A stretch of 64,000 bases of DNA from contig DKML01000025.1 in NCBI GenBank assembly GCA_002470515.1, positions 51,124 through 115,123 on the forward strand. Direction: 5' to 3'. Of this stretch, positions 36,796 to 46,564 are shown in pieces. The number at the start of each line of letters is the position of its first letter. Within the stretch, counting starts at the first letter, position 1. A model generated the notes under the pieces. That model searched no databases and was not told where the DNA came from. It worked only from the letters and a program-made list of their open reading frames with translations. Made by a program: the position numbers and the translations under genes. This DNA comes from Proteobacteria bacterium UBA7415. GTDB lineage: Bacteria; Pseudomonadota; Gammaproteobacteria; Arenicellales; Arenicellaceae.

Positions 36796-38292
36796 ATGAA
36801 AACAATACCCCCTGTTATAAACAATAGCCTTGAAAACGCGGTCGTACACCCATTGCAAGCTTCTGGCGTTGCGACGGCAATGCGCAAGACCGCAATAGTT
36901 GGCACTCTAGCCGCAACTCTATTTTTAGCCGGCTGTGCTGGTAGTTTACGCGACTTACCAAAACACGCCGAAATCACCGTTCCCAACAACTTCGCTGTTA
37001 ACGAAATTGCACCAGACAGTGAGTCAATTGCTCTGAACGATGCTGTAGTGGATGGCTGGGTAAGCACATTTTCTGATGCCCAGTTTGAGAAATACGCGCA
37101 GCGAGCACTCGACAATAACCCTGACCTACGCGCATCAGCTGCACAATTGAGCGCAGCAATAAAACAAGTGACAATCACCGGACGCAGTATTTGGCCAAGC
37201 CTGTCAATTGGTGCGTCAAAAAATGCGAGTGATGTGGGGCCTGATGGCGCACAAACTACGCTGCGTATTGCCAGTGCTGGGCTCGACATTAGCTGGGAAG
37301 CCGACATATGGGGAAAACTAACTCAACGCAAAAGAGCCGCTGCATTTGATGCTAAAGCTCAAGCCGAAATATACCGTAGCGCCGAACTGTCATTAGTCGC
37401 CAACGTTGGTCGAGGCTGGTACAACCTAATTGCCAATAAGCTTTTAGTGGATCTAGCTAACCAGCGCTTAGAAAGTTTTGAGAGAACCGCATCGATCATC
37501 GAAGAAAACTATCAACGAGGGTTGCGTTCGGCGCTAGACGTGTACTTAAGCAGGTCTGACGTTCAGGTACAAATCTCCAGTTTAGCGGATGCTAAATTTA
37601 ACTACATTCAAAGCCTGCGAGCCTTTAAGTCGCTTTTGGGAGAGTATCCCGACGCCAATATGGAGTTCGAAGCAAACCTTCCCGAACTCAACGACCCCAT
37701 TCCTGTTGGCTTGCCTGCGCAGTTAATGGAGCGTCGACCAGACATACAAGCAAGCCGCTTCCAATACAACTCGGCAAGAGCCAGCGCAAAGGCTGCGCAA
37801 CGCGATCGTATGCCAAGCCTTTCGTTCAATGGTTCAATAGGAGACACGCGCAACGACTTTGACGACTTATTTGATGGCGGCGATCTCGTTAAAAGCTTAG
37901 TGACCAATTTGGCACTGCCAATTTTTCAGGCGGGCGCGCTAAGGTCACGTGCGCAGCAAGCTGCGTTTCAAGCCGAAGCCGCTTATGCAGGACTGTTAAG
38001 AACATCATTGTCTGCATTTGAAGAAGTAGAAAATGCAATTTCTCGCGAAACAGCGCTTAAAGCCCAACATGAAGCCCTTAAAAAGGCCGTTGACCTAGCA
38101 CAGGGAGGCTTAGATCTTGCCCTTGATCGCTATCAGTCGGGTATCGAAAACTATCAAACCGTATTGCAATCACAGCGTAGCGTGTTCAATTCTAAGCTCA
38201 ACGAACTAAATTTGCGCAACGCGATTCTACAAAACCGTATCAGCTTGCACTTAGCTCTAGGCGGCGATTTCGGTCAAAACGACCCTGAATAG
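36796..38292 (+). CDS. Outer-membrane efflux lipoprotein (OprM/NodT family)
   Basis: A 498-residue TolC-like channel protein. The body shows the two repeated efflux domains: QRALDNNPDLRASAAQLSAA, LLVDLANQRLESFERTASII, then MERRPDIQASRFQYNSARAS and YQSGIENYQTVLQSQRSVF. A lipobox (FLAGC) follows TLAATL, so it should be lipid-anchored. I use ATG 36796, which has a GAGAGAG ribosome site, but this gives a long charged stretch before the signal. An ATG at 36880 starts right at the signal (MRKTAIVG) and may be the true start. It partners the adaptor and RND genes that follow. Confidence 0.88.
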   Translation: MKTIPPVINNSLENAVVHPLQASGVATAMRKTAIVGTLAATLFLAGCAGSLRDLPKHAEITVPNNFAVNEIAPDSESIALNDAVVDGWVSTFSDAQFEKYAQRALDNNPDLRASAAQLSAAIKQVTITGRSIWPSLSIGASKNASDVGPDGAQTTLRIASAGLDISWEADIWGKLTQRKRAAAFDAKAQAEIYRSAELSLVANVGRGWYNLIANKLLVDLANQRLESFERTASIIEENYQRGLRSALDVYLSRSDVQVQISSLADAKFNYIQSLRAFKSLLGEYPDANMEFEANLPELNDPIPVGLPAQLMERRPDIQASRFQYNSARASAKAAQRDRMPSLSFNGSIGDTRNDFDDLFDGGDLVKSLVTNLALPIFQAGALRSRAQQAAFQAEAAYAGLLRTSLSAFEEVENAISRETALKAQHEALKKAVDLAQGGLDLALDRYQSGIENYQTVLQSQRSVFNSKLNELNLRNAILQNRISLHLALGGDFGQNDPE

Positions 38293-38403
38293 ATACTCAA
38301 TTAGGTTAAATTGTTGTGTCTTTACAGCAAGAAAACGGTTTAGAGGGTACTATTAGCCAAATAGTCCAGTGAACGTAGCCGCCCTAGCGACTAGGTTCAT
38401 TAG

Positions 38404-38514
38404 TTAGGCTTAATTCTGACTCCCGAATGTTTAGAGGGTTGGCAAAGATTTAAGCAACGGATTAAGCGACCAAAAGAGTTTCTAGATAGAAATAAAGATG
38501 GATGGTGGCGTTAA
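38404..38514 (+). pseudogene. Possible remnant of a protein C-terminus
   Basis: Thirty-six codons are open before a TAA, ending ...KEFLDRNKDGWWR. There is no start codon with a ribosome site and I recognise no family. The composition and the fact that the next terminator overlaps its stop make it look like the tail of a lost gene rather than a working one. Confidence 0.25.
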
Positions 38515-38530
38515 GCACCATCCATTTTTT
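38498..38530 (+). terminator. Strong Rho-independent terminator
   Basis: ATGGATGGTG and CACCATCCAT make a perfect ten-base stem with an eight-base loop and six T. It separates the outer-membrane gene from the adaptor/RND genes, so the latter need their own promoter in 38531-38741 (an AT-rich stretch). Confidence 0.85.
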
Positions 38531-38741
38531 CGTTTTGGCTTTGTCCTTAAGAAAGGGTTTTACACCGGTGCTTTAACACAAGAGCCTTAAAACAAAGGCT
38601 TTGAACCGAACGGCATTTTACGGTTTGTATTTCTTATTGGATGCCCCCATATTTTTATATGTTGCATTTTTTAATATCAAGAATAATGTTAGACCCAACA
38701 GAAATGGGTTTTAAAATAATCACACACTTCGTTAAAAAATT

Positions 38742-40019
38742 ATGAGTCTTGACCAACAAACTGGCCGATCGTGGCAGAGCAAAGCGCTTATCATTGGAGC
38801 CATCGTAGGAGGTACTATCCTCTTCATCATGGCCTTAGGTGCCATGCGCCCCCAAGCTGAGAAGCGTGAGATTCCTGAAACAATCGTAAAAGTTGATGTG
38901 GTAAGAGTCGCGCCGTCATCGTACCCGATACTAGTCAACACAAGTGGTACAGTTCAAGCGGATACTCGCGGCAACCTTGTTGCCCAGATCCGTGGTGAAA
39001 TCGTTAAAGAGTCTGAAGCATTCAGAGCCGGTGGTTCATTTTCCAAAGGCGAAGTCTTGCTCGAAATTGATCCGCGCGACTACGCAGCAGAACTGAGCCA
39101 AGCCAGTGCTGCTGTATCTCAAGCTGATGCCGCCTACCGGCAAGAACAGGCCAACGCTCGCCAAGCACGCAATGATTGGGATCGCTTGGGCAACACCGGC
39201 GATGCGCCTGAGTTAGTTCTACGAAAGCCGCAACTTGCTGCTGCAAAAGCACAGCTCGAGTCTGCTTCCGCGCGCTTAGAAACAGCGCAATTAAATTTAG
39301 AGCGCACAAAGATCACTGCCCCCTACGACGGTCGAATTATCCAACGCAATGCTGTCTTAGGACAATACGTTGGCATTGGAACTCCCGTCGCTGAGATATT
39401 TTCAACTGACCGAGTGGAAGTTCGACTACCGCTCAGCCAAACTGAGTTTACTCAACTTGGTTTAGATGGTGCCTTTAGTGGTGACTCCGCTGAGCGCTTT
39501 AAGGTCACCCTAAGCTCACGGGTTGGCACTAATACATATACCTGGGATGCGGTTTTAAGCAGAGCTGATAGCACTTTTGACTTAAACACGCGACAAATTG
39601 ACGTGTTCGCGCGCGTGATTGAGCCGTTTGCTACAGAAAGCGGAAGGCCCGCACTAAAAATTGGTCAGTTTGTTAATGCGCAGGTCGAAGGACAAACACT
39701 CAGTAATGTGATGGTAGTTCCCAACAAGTCGATTCGAGAAGGCAGTTACGTTTTCGTGTCGGTCGACAATATTTTAGAACGAACGCCCGTCAAGATCGCT
39801 TGGCAAGATGATCAGAACGCACTTATCGAGACAGGACTTAATACAGGCGACTTAGTCGTTACAACTTCGCTCAATAGCACCCTAGCGGGCGCTACCGTTA
39901 AGTTGGATGAAGAGTTTGGTGGGTCTAAAACAGCGAGCAAGCCTTCTGACGACGAAAGTTCTAAAACGCAAGACAACAAGCAAGAAGTGGGTAAAGCTAC
40001 TGCAGCCACATCGGAGTAA
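38742..40019 (+). CDS. RND efflux periplasmic adaptor (membrane fusion protein)
   Basis: A 425-residue HlyD/AcrA-type adaptor. One N-terminal span (about 14-33) anchors it. Then comes the lipoyl half (IRGEIVKESEAFRAGGSFSK), a helical hairpin with Ala/Gln-rich repeats (AAVSQADAAYRQEQANARQA), and LERTKITAPYDGRIIQRNAVLGQYV, the family hallmark. The last 35 residues are acidic and Ser/Lys-rich, an extension that family members usually lack. It links the RND pumps to the outer-membrane channel. First gene of an adaptor-RND-RND unit. Confidence 0.9.
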   Translation: MSLDQQTGRSWQSKALIIGAIVGGTILFIMALGAMRPQAEKREIPETIVKVDVVRVAPSSYPILVNTSGTVQADTRGNLVAQIRGEIVKESEAFRAGGSFSKGEVLLEIDPRDYAAELSQASAAVSQADAAYRQEQANARQARNDWDRLGNTGDAPELVLRKPQLAAAKAQLESASARLETAQLNLERTKITAPYDGRIIQRNAVLGQYVGIGTPVAEIFSTDRVEVRLPLSQTEFTQLGLDGAFSGDSAERFKVTLSSRVGTNTYTWDAVLSRADSTFDLNTRQIDVFARVIEPFATESGRPALKIGQFVNAQVEGQTLSNVMVVPNKSIREGSYVFVSVDNILERTPVKIAWQDDQNALIETGLNTGDLVVTTSLNSTLAGATVKLDEEFGGSKTASKPSDDESSKTQDNKQEVGKATAATSE

Positions 40020-40028
40020 GGTTTCGCT

Positions 40029-40110
40029 GGGCTGTTTAAACAACGTTCTGGACTGTTTAAACAACGTTCTGGACTGTTTAAACAGCGTTCTGGACAGTTT
40101 TCAACAACGT
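40029..40110 (+). repeat. Tandem repeat of a 21-base unit
   Basis: Four copies of GGACTGTTTAAACAACGTTCT (units at 40029, 40050, 40071 and 40092, the last degenerate) fill the gap between the adaptor stop and the first RND start. Each unit contains the palindrome GTTTAAAC. The period is seven codons, so the block is also open in one frame, but no gene is apparent. Confidence 0.85.
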
Positions 40111-40169
40111 AAGGTCATCCCCGCGCGGGTTAGCAATGCATTGCCCTCGTCGAACAATTAGGTAATGTC

Positions 40170-43100
40170 ATGATTGAGTGGTTTGCTAGAAATTCGGTTG
40201 CCGCCAACCTATTAATGATAGGGGTCGTGATAGCAGGCGTGACCGCTGCAACCCGCAGCATTCCTCTTGAAGTTTTTCCATCATTTGTTCTCGACCGGGT
40301 AACGATCAATACGCAGTTTAGAGGTGCAACGCCTAAGTCTGTGGAAGAAGGCATTACCACTAGAATTGAACAAGCAATCTCTGATCTCGAAGGCGTGGAT
40401 GAGATTAATTCGAGATCATCTGAAGGCCTCAGTACAGTGATTGCGGATATAGCCTCTGGGTATGATCAACGTGAGATCCTTGATAACATCAAATTACGCG
40501 TTGACGCGTTGCAAACCCTACCTCAATCCGCCGAGAACCCTGTTGTATCTTTAGCGGCCATGAACTGGGGCGTGGTATTTGTTGCCGTTATGGGCGACCC
40601 TGAAGTGGGCTACGGCGAGAAAGCCCTGCGGACCTACGCAGACAAAGTACGCGAAGACTTGTTGGCTACCGACGAGATTAGCTTAGTTGAGTTTGACGGC
40701 GTAAAGAACTACGAAATAGGCATCGAGATTGACCCAATCACCTTGCAGAGCTATGGCTTGAGTCTGGGCGACGTTGGCCGAGCGATTCGCAGCAGCTCGG
40801 TAGATATTTCAGCCGGCAACATCCAATCCAGGTCTGGCGATATTTTGCTACGCGTTGACGGGCAAGCGTTCAGTGCTGCTGATTTTGCAAAAATTCCTGT
40901 AGTTTACGATGAGCAAGGAACGCCAATTCGTTTAGGCGATATAGCTCGTATTCAAGATGGTTTTGAAGAACAGCCTTTGATCTCGCTGTTCAATGGTAAG
41001 CCAGTGGTCATGCTTGAGGTATTAAGGGTTGGCGATCAAAGTGCCATTACTGTGGCCGACACTACTCTTAAGTACATTGAAGCAACTAATCTCTCTGCAC
41101 CTGAAGGAGTCTCGTTGGAGTACTGGGATGATGACTCGGTACTCATCCGCGATCGTTTACAAACACTACTGTGGAGCGGTATCCAAGGTGGGTTTTTGGT
41201 GCTTTTGCTGTTATCGCTATTCTTACGCCCCGCCGTCGCGTTTTGGGTGTTCCTTGGTATTCCTGTCAGCTTTATGGGTGCGCTCATCTTCATGCCTTTG
41301 GTTGGCGGCACGTTTAATATAATGAGCTTGTTTGCCTTTATCACGGTGCTCGGCATTGTGGTGGACGACGCTATTGTGACGGGCGAGAATATCTATCGGA
41401 AGATGCGTGAAGGTAAAGACTCGCTCACGGCATCAATCGAAGGTACCAAGCAGATTGCTGTTCCCGTTACGTTTGGCATTTTGACCACAGTGGTCGCCTT
41501 TGCTCCGCTGGCAAATCTCGGCAGCAACCGACTCGCTATCTTGGCTGCGCAAATACCAATGGTAGTTATTCCAGTTCTACTGATGTCATTAGTAGAATCA
41601 AAGTTTGTATTACCTGCCCACCTAAGCCATATAAAGCCACGCAACAGAGAACAGCGAGGCAATGTTCTTACCCGAGCGCAAATGCGTATCTCACGAGGCC
41701 TAGAAGAGTTTGTTGAGGAGCGCTATCAGCCCTTTTTAGAAAAGTGTGTGCACAACAAATTAGTTACGTTAACTGTTGTGATCTGCGTATCGGCGACGAT
41801 TATGGCTGTCGCAATTTTTGGCCACATAAAATACACCAGTTGGCCACGTGTGCAATCTGAAGAAATCCGGTTTTCGTTGACCATGCCTGACACCACTGGC
41901 TTTGATACCACTCACGCGCACATACAAAACATCGTCAGGGTGATCGAGGAAAAACAAGACAAATATACCAACCCTGAAAATGGGATTTCGATCATTCGAC
42001 ACATTTACGTAACAAGTGGCGTTAGTGGCCGAACTAAAAAAGCGTCAGTTGGTCAGGTTGCTGTCGAAATAATTGCACCGCCTGAACGTCATGTCGAAAT
42101 TACTGCAACCGAGTTAGCGGCTGAAATTCGCAATGCGGTGGGCGATATTCCTGGCGCGCAAAAGTTCAGTATCCGTGCAGAAGCAGGCGGTGGAGTTACG
42201 CCTATTGCGATTGAACTAAGTGATGACAATTTTTTTGAGCTCGGTGAAATGGTTGATGCGATCCGCACCAAACTTCGAGAATTCCCTACTGTTTATGACA
42301 TTCAAGACAATTTTACCGGTGGTAAAGAAGAACTCAACATTACGCTTAAGCCGTTAGCTTATTCGCTAGGTCTTAATTTGGCCGATATTGCAGAACAAGT
42401 TAGTCATGCCGTATTCGGCTTTCAAGCGCAGCGGGTTCAACGCGGCCGAGATGAACTGCGGGTTATGGTGCGCTACCCACTTAAGGATCGCTCCGCCGTG
42501 GACGACTTAACCAGATTACCAATTAGAGTCGCGGGATCTGATACGCCCGTGCCTCTTTCTGATCTTGCTACCTTTGAGTCAATCACTAGCCCGACCACTT
42601 TGTACCGACTTGATCGAAAGACCGTTGTAACGGTGTCTGCCGATCTAAACAAGAAAGTCAGCGATATAACCGCCATTATGCGTGACCTGCAAGAGTTCAT
42701 GGTTGAACTAAAACAAAGCTATCCGAACGTTGATTATACTTTTAAGGGCGAAGCCGAAGAGCAAGCGCAAACTAATGCTGGACTAACGCTTGGGTTATTG
42801 TTTGTCATTACGTCGATCTATGCCTTGCTAGCCATTCCCTTCAAGTCTTATGGGCAGCCGTTTATCGTGATGTCTATTATTCCATTTGCAGTAGTGGGTG
42901 GCGTATTTGGGCATATGATTCTACTCAAAGACCTGTCGTTTCTAAGCTTGGTCGGCATCCTCGCTTTAATGGGCGTAGTCGTTAACGATAGCCTAGTTTT
43001 GGTTGATTACATCAACCAAAAGCGTAAAGAAGGAATGTCAGTAATGGACGCTGTACTCACATCAGGCGGTGCACGTTTTAGACCTGTGCTGCTAACGTCT

Positions 43101-43328
43101 CTCACTACCTTTGCAGGACTAACACCTCTGTTATTGGATCAGAGCACACAAGCCGAATTCCTAAAGCCAATGGCGATATCACTTGGCTTCGGTATTCTGT
43201 TTACGACGGTAATCACTCTTATCGTCGTTCCTATTAATTACATTGTGGCGTACCGCGCCAAACATGCCGTCCTCAACTTCTGGAATGGCACTGCTAACCA
43301 AGACGACTTGGTGAGAGGTTCAAAATGA
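40170..43328 (+). CDS. RND-family efflux permease 1
   Basis: A 1052-residue inner-membrane pump of the hydrophobe/amphiphile exporter group. It starts WFARNSVAANLLMIGVV (span 1) and has the large periplasmic loops and central spans. The proton-relay Asp pair lies in LGIVVDDAIVTGENIYR, and a second repeat ends in GVVVNDSLVLVDYINQ. It probably exports drugs or toxic organics by proton motive force with the adaptor just upstream. It overlaps the second permease by four bases (ATGA). Confidence 0.92.
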   Translation: MIEWFARNSVAANLLMIGVVIAGVTAATRSIPLEVFPSFVLDRVTINTQFRGATPKSVEEGITTRIEQAISDLEGVDEINSRSSEGLSTVIADIASGYDQREILDNIKLRVDALQTLPQSAENPVVSLAAMNWGVVFVAVMGDPEVGYGEKALRTYADKVREDLLATDEISLVEFDGVKNYEIGIEIDPITLQSYGLSLGDVGRAIRSSSVDISAGNIQSRSGDILLRVDGQAFSAADFAKIPVVYDEQGTPIRLGDIARIQDGFEEQPLISLFNGKPVVMLEVLRVGDQSAITVADTTLKYIEATNLSAPEGVSLEYWDDDSVLIRDRLQTLLWSGIQGGFLVLLLLSLFLRPAVAFWVFLGIPVSFMGALIFMPLVGGTFNIMSLFAFITVLGIVVDDAIVTGENIYRKMREGKDSLTASIEGTKQIAVPVTFGILTTVVAFAPLANLGSNRLAILAAQIPMVVIPVLLMSLVESKFVLPAHLSHIKPRNREQRGNVLTRAQMRISRGLEEFVEERYQPFLEKCVHNKLVTLTVVICVSATIMAVAIFGHIKYTSWPRVQSEEIRFSLTMPDTTGFDTTHAHIQNIVRVIEEKQDKYTNPENGISIIRHIYVTSGVSGRTKKASVGQVAVEIIAPPERHVEITATELAAEIRNAVGDIPGAQKFSIRAEAGGGVTPIAIELSDDNFFELGEMVDAIRTKLREFPTVYDIQDNFTGGKEELNITLKPLAYSLGLNLADIAEQVSHAVFGFQAQRVQRGRDELRVMVRYPLKDRSAVDDLTRLPIRVAGSDTPVPLSDLATFESITSPTTLYRLDRKTVVTVSADLNKKVSDITAIMRDLQEFMVELKQSYPNVDYTFKGEAEEQAQTNAGLTLGLLFVITSIYALLAIPFKSYGQPFIVMSIIPFAVVGGVFGHMILLKDLSFLSLVGILALMGVVVNDSLVLVDYINQKRKEGMSVMDAVLTSGGARFRPVLLTSLTTFAGLTPLLLDQSTQAEFLKPMAISLGFGILFTTVITLIVVPINYIVAYRAKHAVLNFWNGTANQDDLVRGSK

Positions 43329-46300
43329 TCGAATGGTTTGCACGTAATCATGTAGCTGCCAATCTACTTATGGTTGGCATATTGATAACAGGCTTAATCA
43401 CGATTAATCGTGATGTAGCGCTAGAGTTAATGCCAGACTTCAACTTAGACACGATCACCATTAACACGGTCTTGCCGGGTGGTAATCCTCGCTCAATTGA
43501 AGAGACCATAACCTCGCGGGTTGAAGAAGCCATTGCTGATATAGAAGGCATCGAAAAAGTAACGTCGCGATCGTCCGAAGGGATCTCGTCCGTTTTCGCG
43601 CAAGTTGAGGCGGGGTATGACAATCAGGCAATTCTAAGCGACGTTAAGATTCGAGTTGATGCACTGAACACCCTACCGCTGGATGCTGAGCGTCCGGTGA
43701 TTCAGTTGGCCGAGGTACCCATTCAGGTCATTGGGCTAGCAATTTACGGCGACGAAGTTACATACGACACACTATTTCAGGTTGCGGCAGACGCCCGCGA
43801 AGCATTACTTCAGGTCAATGGGGTAACTCAGGTGGGGCCTTTACAGGCACCTCGCCGCGAAATGCATATTGAAGTAGCGCCCGAAACACTTGAACAATAT
43901 AATCTAACGCTCGCTAACATTGGCCGCGCCATTCAACGCAATGCGGTTGATATATCCGCAGGTAACCTACAGACCCGTGATGGCGACATCTTAGTTCGAA
44001 CCAATGGTCAGGCCTTTTACGCTAAAGATTTCGAAAAAATTCCAGTTGCTCGTTCAGATGATCGCGTGGTGTATTTAAAAGACATAGCTACCATTCGCGA
44101 TGGTTACGAGTTACGACAAGTAGAGACTACCTACAATGATGAGCAAGCAATAACCTTTGAGGTGTATCGAGTTGGCAAACAAAACACTATTGAGCTCTCA
44201 CAAAAGACTAAGAAGTTTATTGCCGAATACGAAAAAAATCTTCCCACTGGTGTCAAGTTTGGCACCTATGGCGAAACAGCTAAAGTAGTCGAAGATCGAC
44301 TCAACACGCTGATTCAAAGTGCGTTCTATGGCGGCATCTTGGTCATGATATTGCTCGCCGTATTCTTACGCCCTGCAGTGGCGTTCTGGGTAGGGATTGG
44401 TATTCCAGTCTGCTTCTTGGGTTCGTTCGCGATGATGCCGTTGTTTGGACTGACGTTGAATATGATCACTATGTTCGCGTTTCTAATCGTACTGGGGATT
44501 GTGGTGGACGATGCCATTGTTACGGGCGAGAACATTTACCGACATCAACGCCTCGGCATGGATCCGGCCGAAGCGGCCATTTTCGGCACTAAAGAGGTAG
44601 CTGTTCCAGTAACGTTTGGTGTGATCACAACAATGGTCGCATTTGCTCCGTTGCTGACGGTTGAAGGCCAATTAGCCAACTTCGCCAAGCAGATTCCGCT
44701 AATAGTAATTCCCGTTCTGGCGTTCTCGTTAATCGAGTCTAAGCTTATTTTGCCCGCACACATGAGCTCTATTAAGGCTCGTGACGAAGACAAAATTACA
44801 GGCTTTAGCAAATGGCAACAAAACTTTTCTCGCAAGTTCGAGCAATCGATTATTACCGTCTACAAGCCATTCTTAAAGCGCTGCGTTAGCAACAAGACAG
44901 TAACATTGGTTTCCGCAATCTGCATTTTTGCGGTGACCATCACCATCGTTTCAACAGGTTGGCTCAAAGCATCGTTCTTTCCGCAGTTTGAAGACGACGC
45001 CGTTTTTGTACAGCTCTCTATGCCCAGCACCACAGGCTACGAGACGACTAAGGCGAATGTCGATCATATTACCGACACCGCCAGAGAGCTCTCAAAAGAA
45101 TTCATAAACCCTGAAACAGGTGAGTCGTTGTTTAAATACTACGTCTCGGTTGCCGGCCTAACCTTTGGCCCAACTGGCATTACGTTTGGCACTAATAAAG
45201 GCGTTGCCATTATCGAAGTAGCGAGTTCCGAGGAAAGGCCTGCTGATTTCTCGATCTCACAAGTGCGCGAGCGTTTGCGCGAAGAAGTCGGTGACATACC
45301 AGGAGCCGAAAAATTGAGTTATGCATCTTCATTCGGAAACTTCGGATTGCCAATATCGATTGCTATCTATGGCAAAGATGATGAGCGTATCACTCTCGCT
45401 GTTGAAAAAATTCGTGAATACCTGCGTGTTTATCCTGGAGTGTTCGATATTCAAGATAACTACACCAGTGGTAAGGAACAATTACAGTTGGAGCTAAGAC
45501 CTTTATCTGACTCACTCGGCTTATCGCTCGCTGATGTTTCATTACAAGTAAGAGAAGCTGTTTATGGCTTTGAAGCCCAGCGCATACAACGCGGCTATGA
45601 CGAGTTAAAGGTAATGGTCCGCTATCCACTAGAGAATCGCTCTTCGATGACGGACATTGGCAACATGCCGATTAATATTTCGACAACCAACCGAACGATT
45701 CCGCTTTCGCAGTTAGTCGACTTGTCGGCTTCTGTTAGTCCGACCGCTATTTATCGTGATCGACAACGACATACTGTTACCGTGAGTGCTGATGTTGATA
45801 CCACGCTCTATGACGTCAACGTTATTCGTAATGACCTAAAGGAATTTCTTGAGCCTTTATTTGCAGCGGAACCGTCACTAGATTTCAATCTTGACGGTCA
45901 GGCAGAGACCCAACAAGAAACCAACGAAAGTTTTATGCTGGGTTTTATCGCCGTAATTGTGATGATTTACGCGTTGCTGGCGATCCCCTTTAAGTCTTTT
46001 ACTCAACCCTTCATTGTAATGTCAATCATACCGCTGGCCATTGTTGGCTCGGTCGTTGGTCATTTGATTATGGATGTGCAGTTTTCGATGCTAAGCGTGA
46101 TGGGCATTCTGGCGCTGACCGGTATCGTAGTAAACGACAGCCTGGTGCTGGTTGACTACATCAATCAGGAACGCGCACGCGGCAAGCCGATTATGGACGC
46201 CATACTAACGGCAGGCGAGGTGAGGTTTAGGCCCGTTATGCTCACGTCATTGACCACCTTCGTAGGACTTATGCCTTTAATGTTTTCGAGCAATCTGCAA

Positions 46301-46486
46301 GCTCAAGCATTAATCCCCATGGCTGTTTCGTTAGGGTATGGGATTTTATTTGCCACAGTGATAACCCTGGTTGTAGTGCCTGTAAATTATCTGATTTTTC
46401 ATCAGGTCGGTTTACGCTGGAACGGGATTGATGAAGAAGAGTCAGAACGCCGCTTCATTCACAACGCAAGTGTATCTACAAAGTAA
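43325..46486 (+). CDS. RND-family efflux permease 2
   Basis: A 1053-residue paralogue of the preceding permease. It begins MIEWFARNHVAANLLMVGIL and keeps the Asp pair in LGIVVDDAIVTGENIYR. The start overlaps the first permease by ATGA, so both are made in equal amounts. Such tandem pumps (E. coli MdtB/MdtC) work as mixed trimers, and the same is likely here. Between span 2 and the second half the loops differ from permease 1, as expected for a functionally split pair. Confidence 0.92.
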   Translation: MIEWFARNHVAANLLMVGILITGLITINRDVALELMPDFNLDTITINTVLPGGNPRSIEETITSRVEEAIADIEGIEKVTSRSSEGISSVFAQVEAGYDNQAILSDVKIRVDALNTLPLDAERPVIQLAEVPIQVIGLAIYGDEVTYDTLFQVAADAREALLQVNGVTQVGPLQAPRREMHIEVAPETLEQYNLTLANIGRAIQRNAVDISAGNLQTRDGDILVRTNGQAFYAKDFEKIPVARSDDRVVYLKDIATIRDGYELRQVETTYNDEQAITFEVYRVGKQNTIELSQKTKKFIAEYEKNLPTGVKFGTYGETAKVVEDRLNTLIQSAFYGGILVMILLAVFLRPAVAFWVGIGIPVCFLGSFAMMPLFGLTLNMITMFAFLIVLGIVVDDAIVTGENIYRHQRLGMDPAEAAIFGTKEVAVPVTFGVITTMVAFAPLLTVEGQLANFAKQIPLIVIPVLAFSLIESKLILPAHMSSIKARDEDKITGFSKWQQNFSRKFEQSIITVYKPFLKRCVSNKTVTLVSAICIFAVTITIVSTGWLKASFFPQFEDDAVFVQLSMPSTTGYETTKANVDHITDTARELSKEFINPETGESLFKYYVSVAGLTFGPTGITFGTNKGVAIIEVASSEERPADFSISQVRERLREEVGDIPGAEKLSYASSFGNFGLPISIAIYGKDDERITLAVEKIREYLRVYPGVFDIQDNYTSGKEQLQLELRPLSDSLGLSLADVSLQVREAVYGFEAQRIQRGYDELKVMVRYPLENRSSMTDIGNMPINISTTNRTIPLSQLVDLSASVSPTAIYRDRQRHTVTVSADVDTTLYDVNVIRNDLKEFLEPLFAAEPSLDFNLDGQAETQQETNESFMLGFIAVIVMIYALLAIPFKSFTQPFIVMSIIPLAIVGSVVGHLIMDVQFSMLSVMGILALTGIVVNDSLVLVDYINQERARGKPIMDAILTAGEVRFRPVMLTSLTTFVGLMPLMFSSNLQAQALIPMAVSLGYGILFATVITLVVVPVNYLIFHQVGLRWNGIDEEESERRFIHNASVSTK

Positions 46487-46500
46487 TCGATAGAGAGTCT

Positions 46501-46536
46501 AAAGCGACTCAGCAGAAAAACGCGGCGTCGCTTTTT
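46501..46536 (+). terminator. Terminator of the efflux operon
   Basis: AAAGCGAC (46501-46508) pairs with GTCGCTTT (46527-46534), with an 18-base interval and a following T-run. It lies between the second permease and the convergent gpsA. Confidence 0.6.
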
Positions 46537-46564
46537 ATAAAAATCTAGACTTGGAAATCTAGGC

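Noticed and set aside
39907..40161. A frame coding a repeated seven-residue CLNNVLD peptide across the 21-base repeat
   Set aside because: Most of it overlaps the adaptor gene in another frame. The repeat period of 21 makes any frame look periodic.
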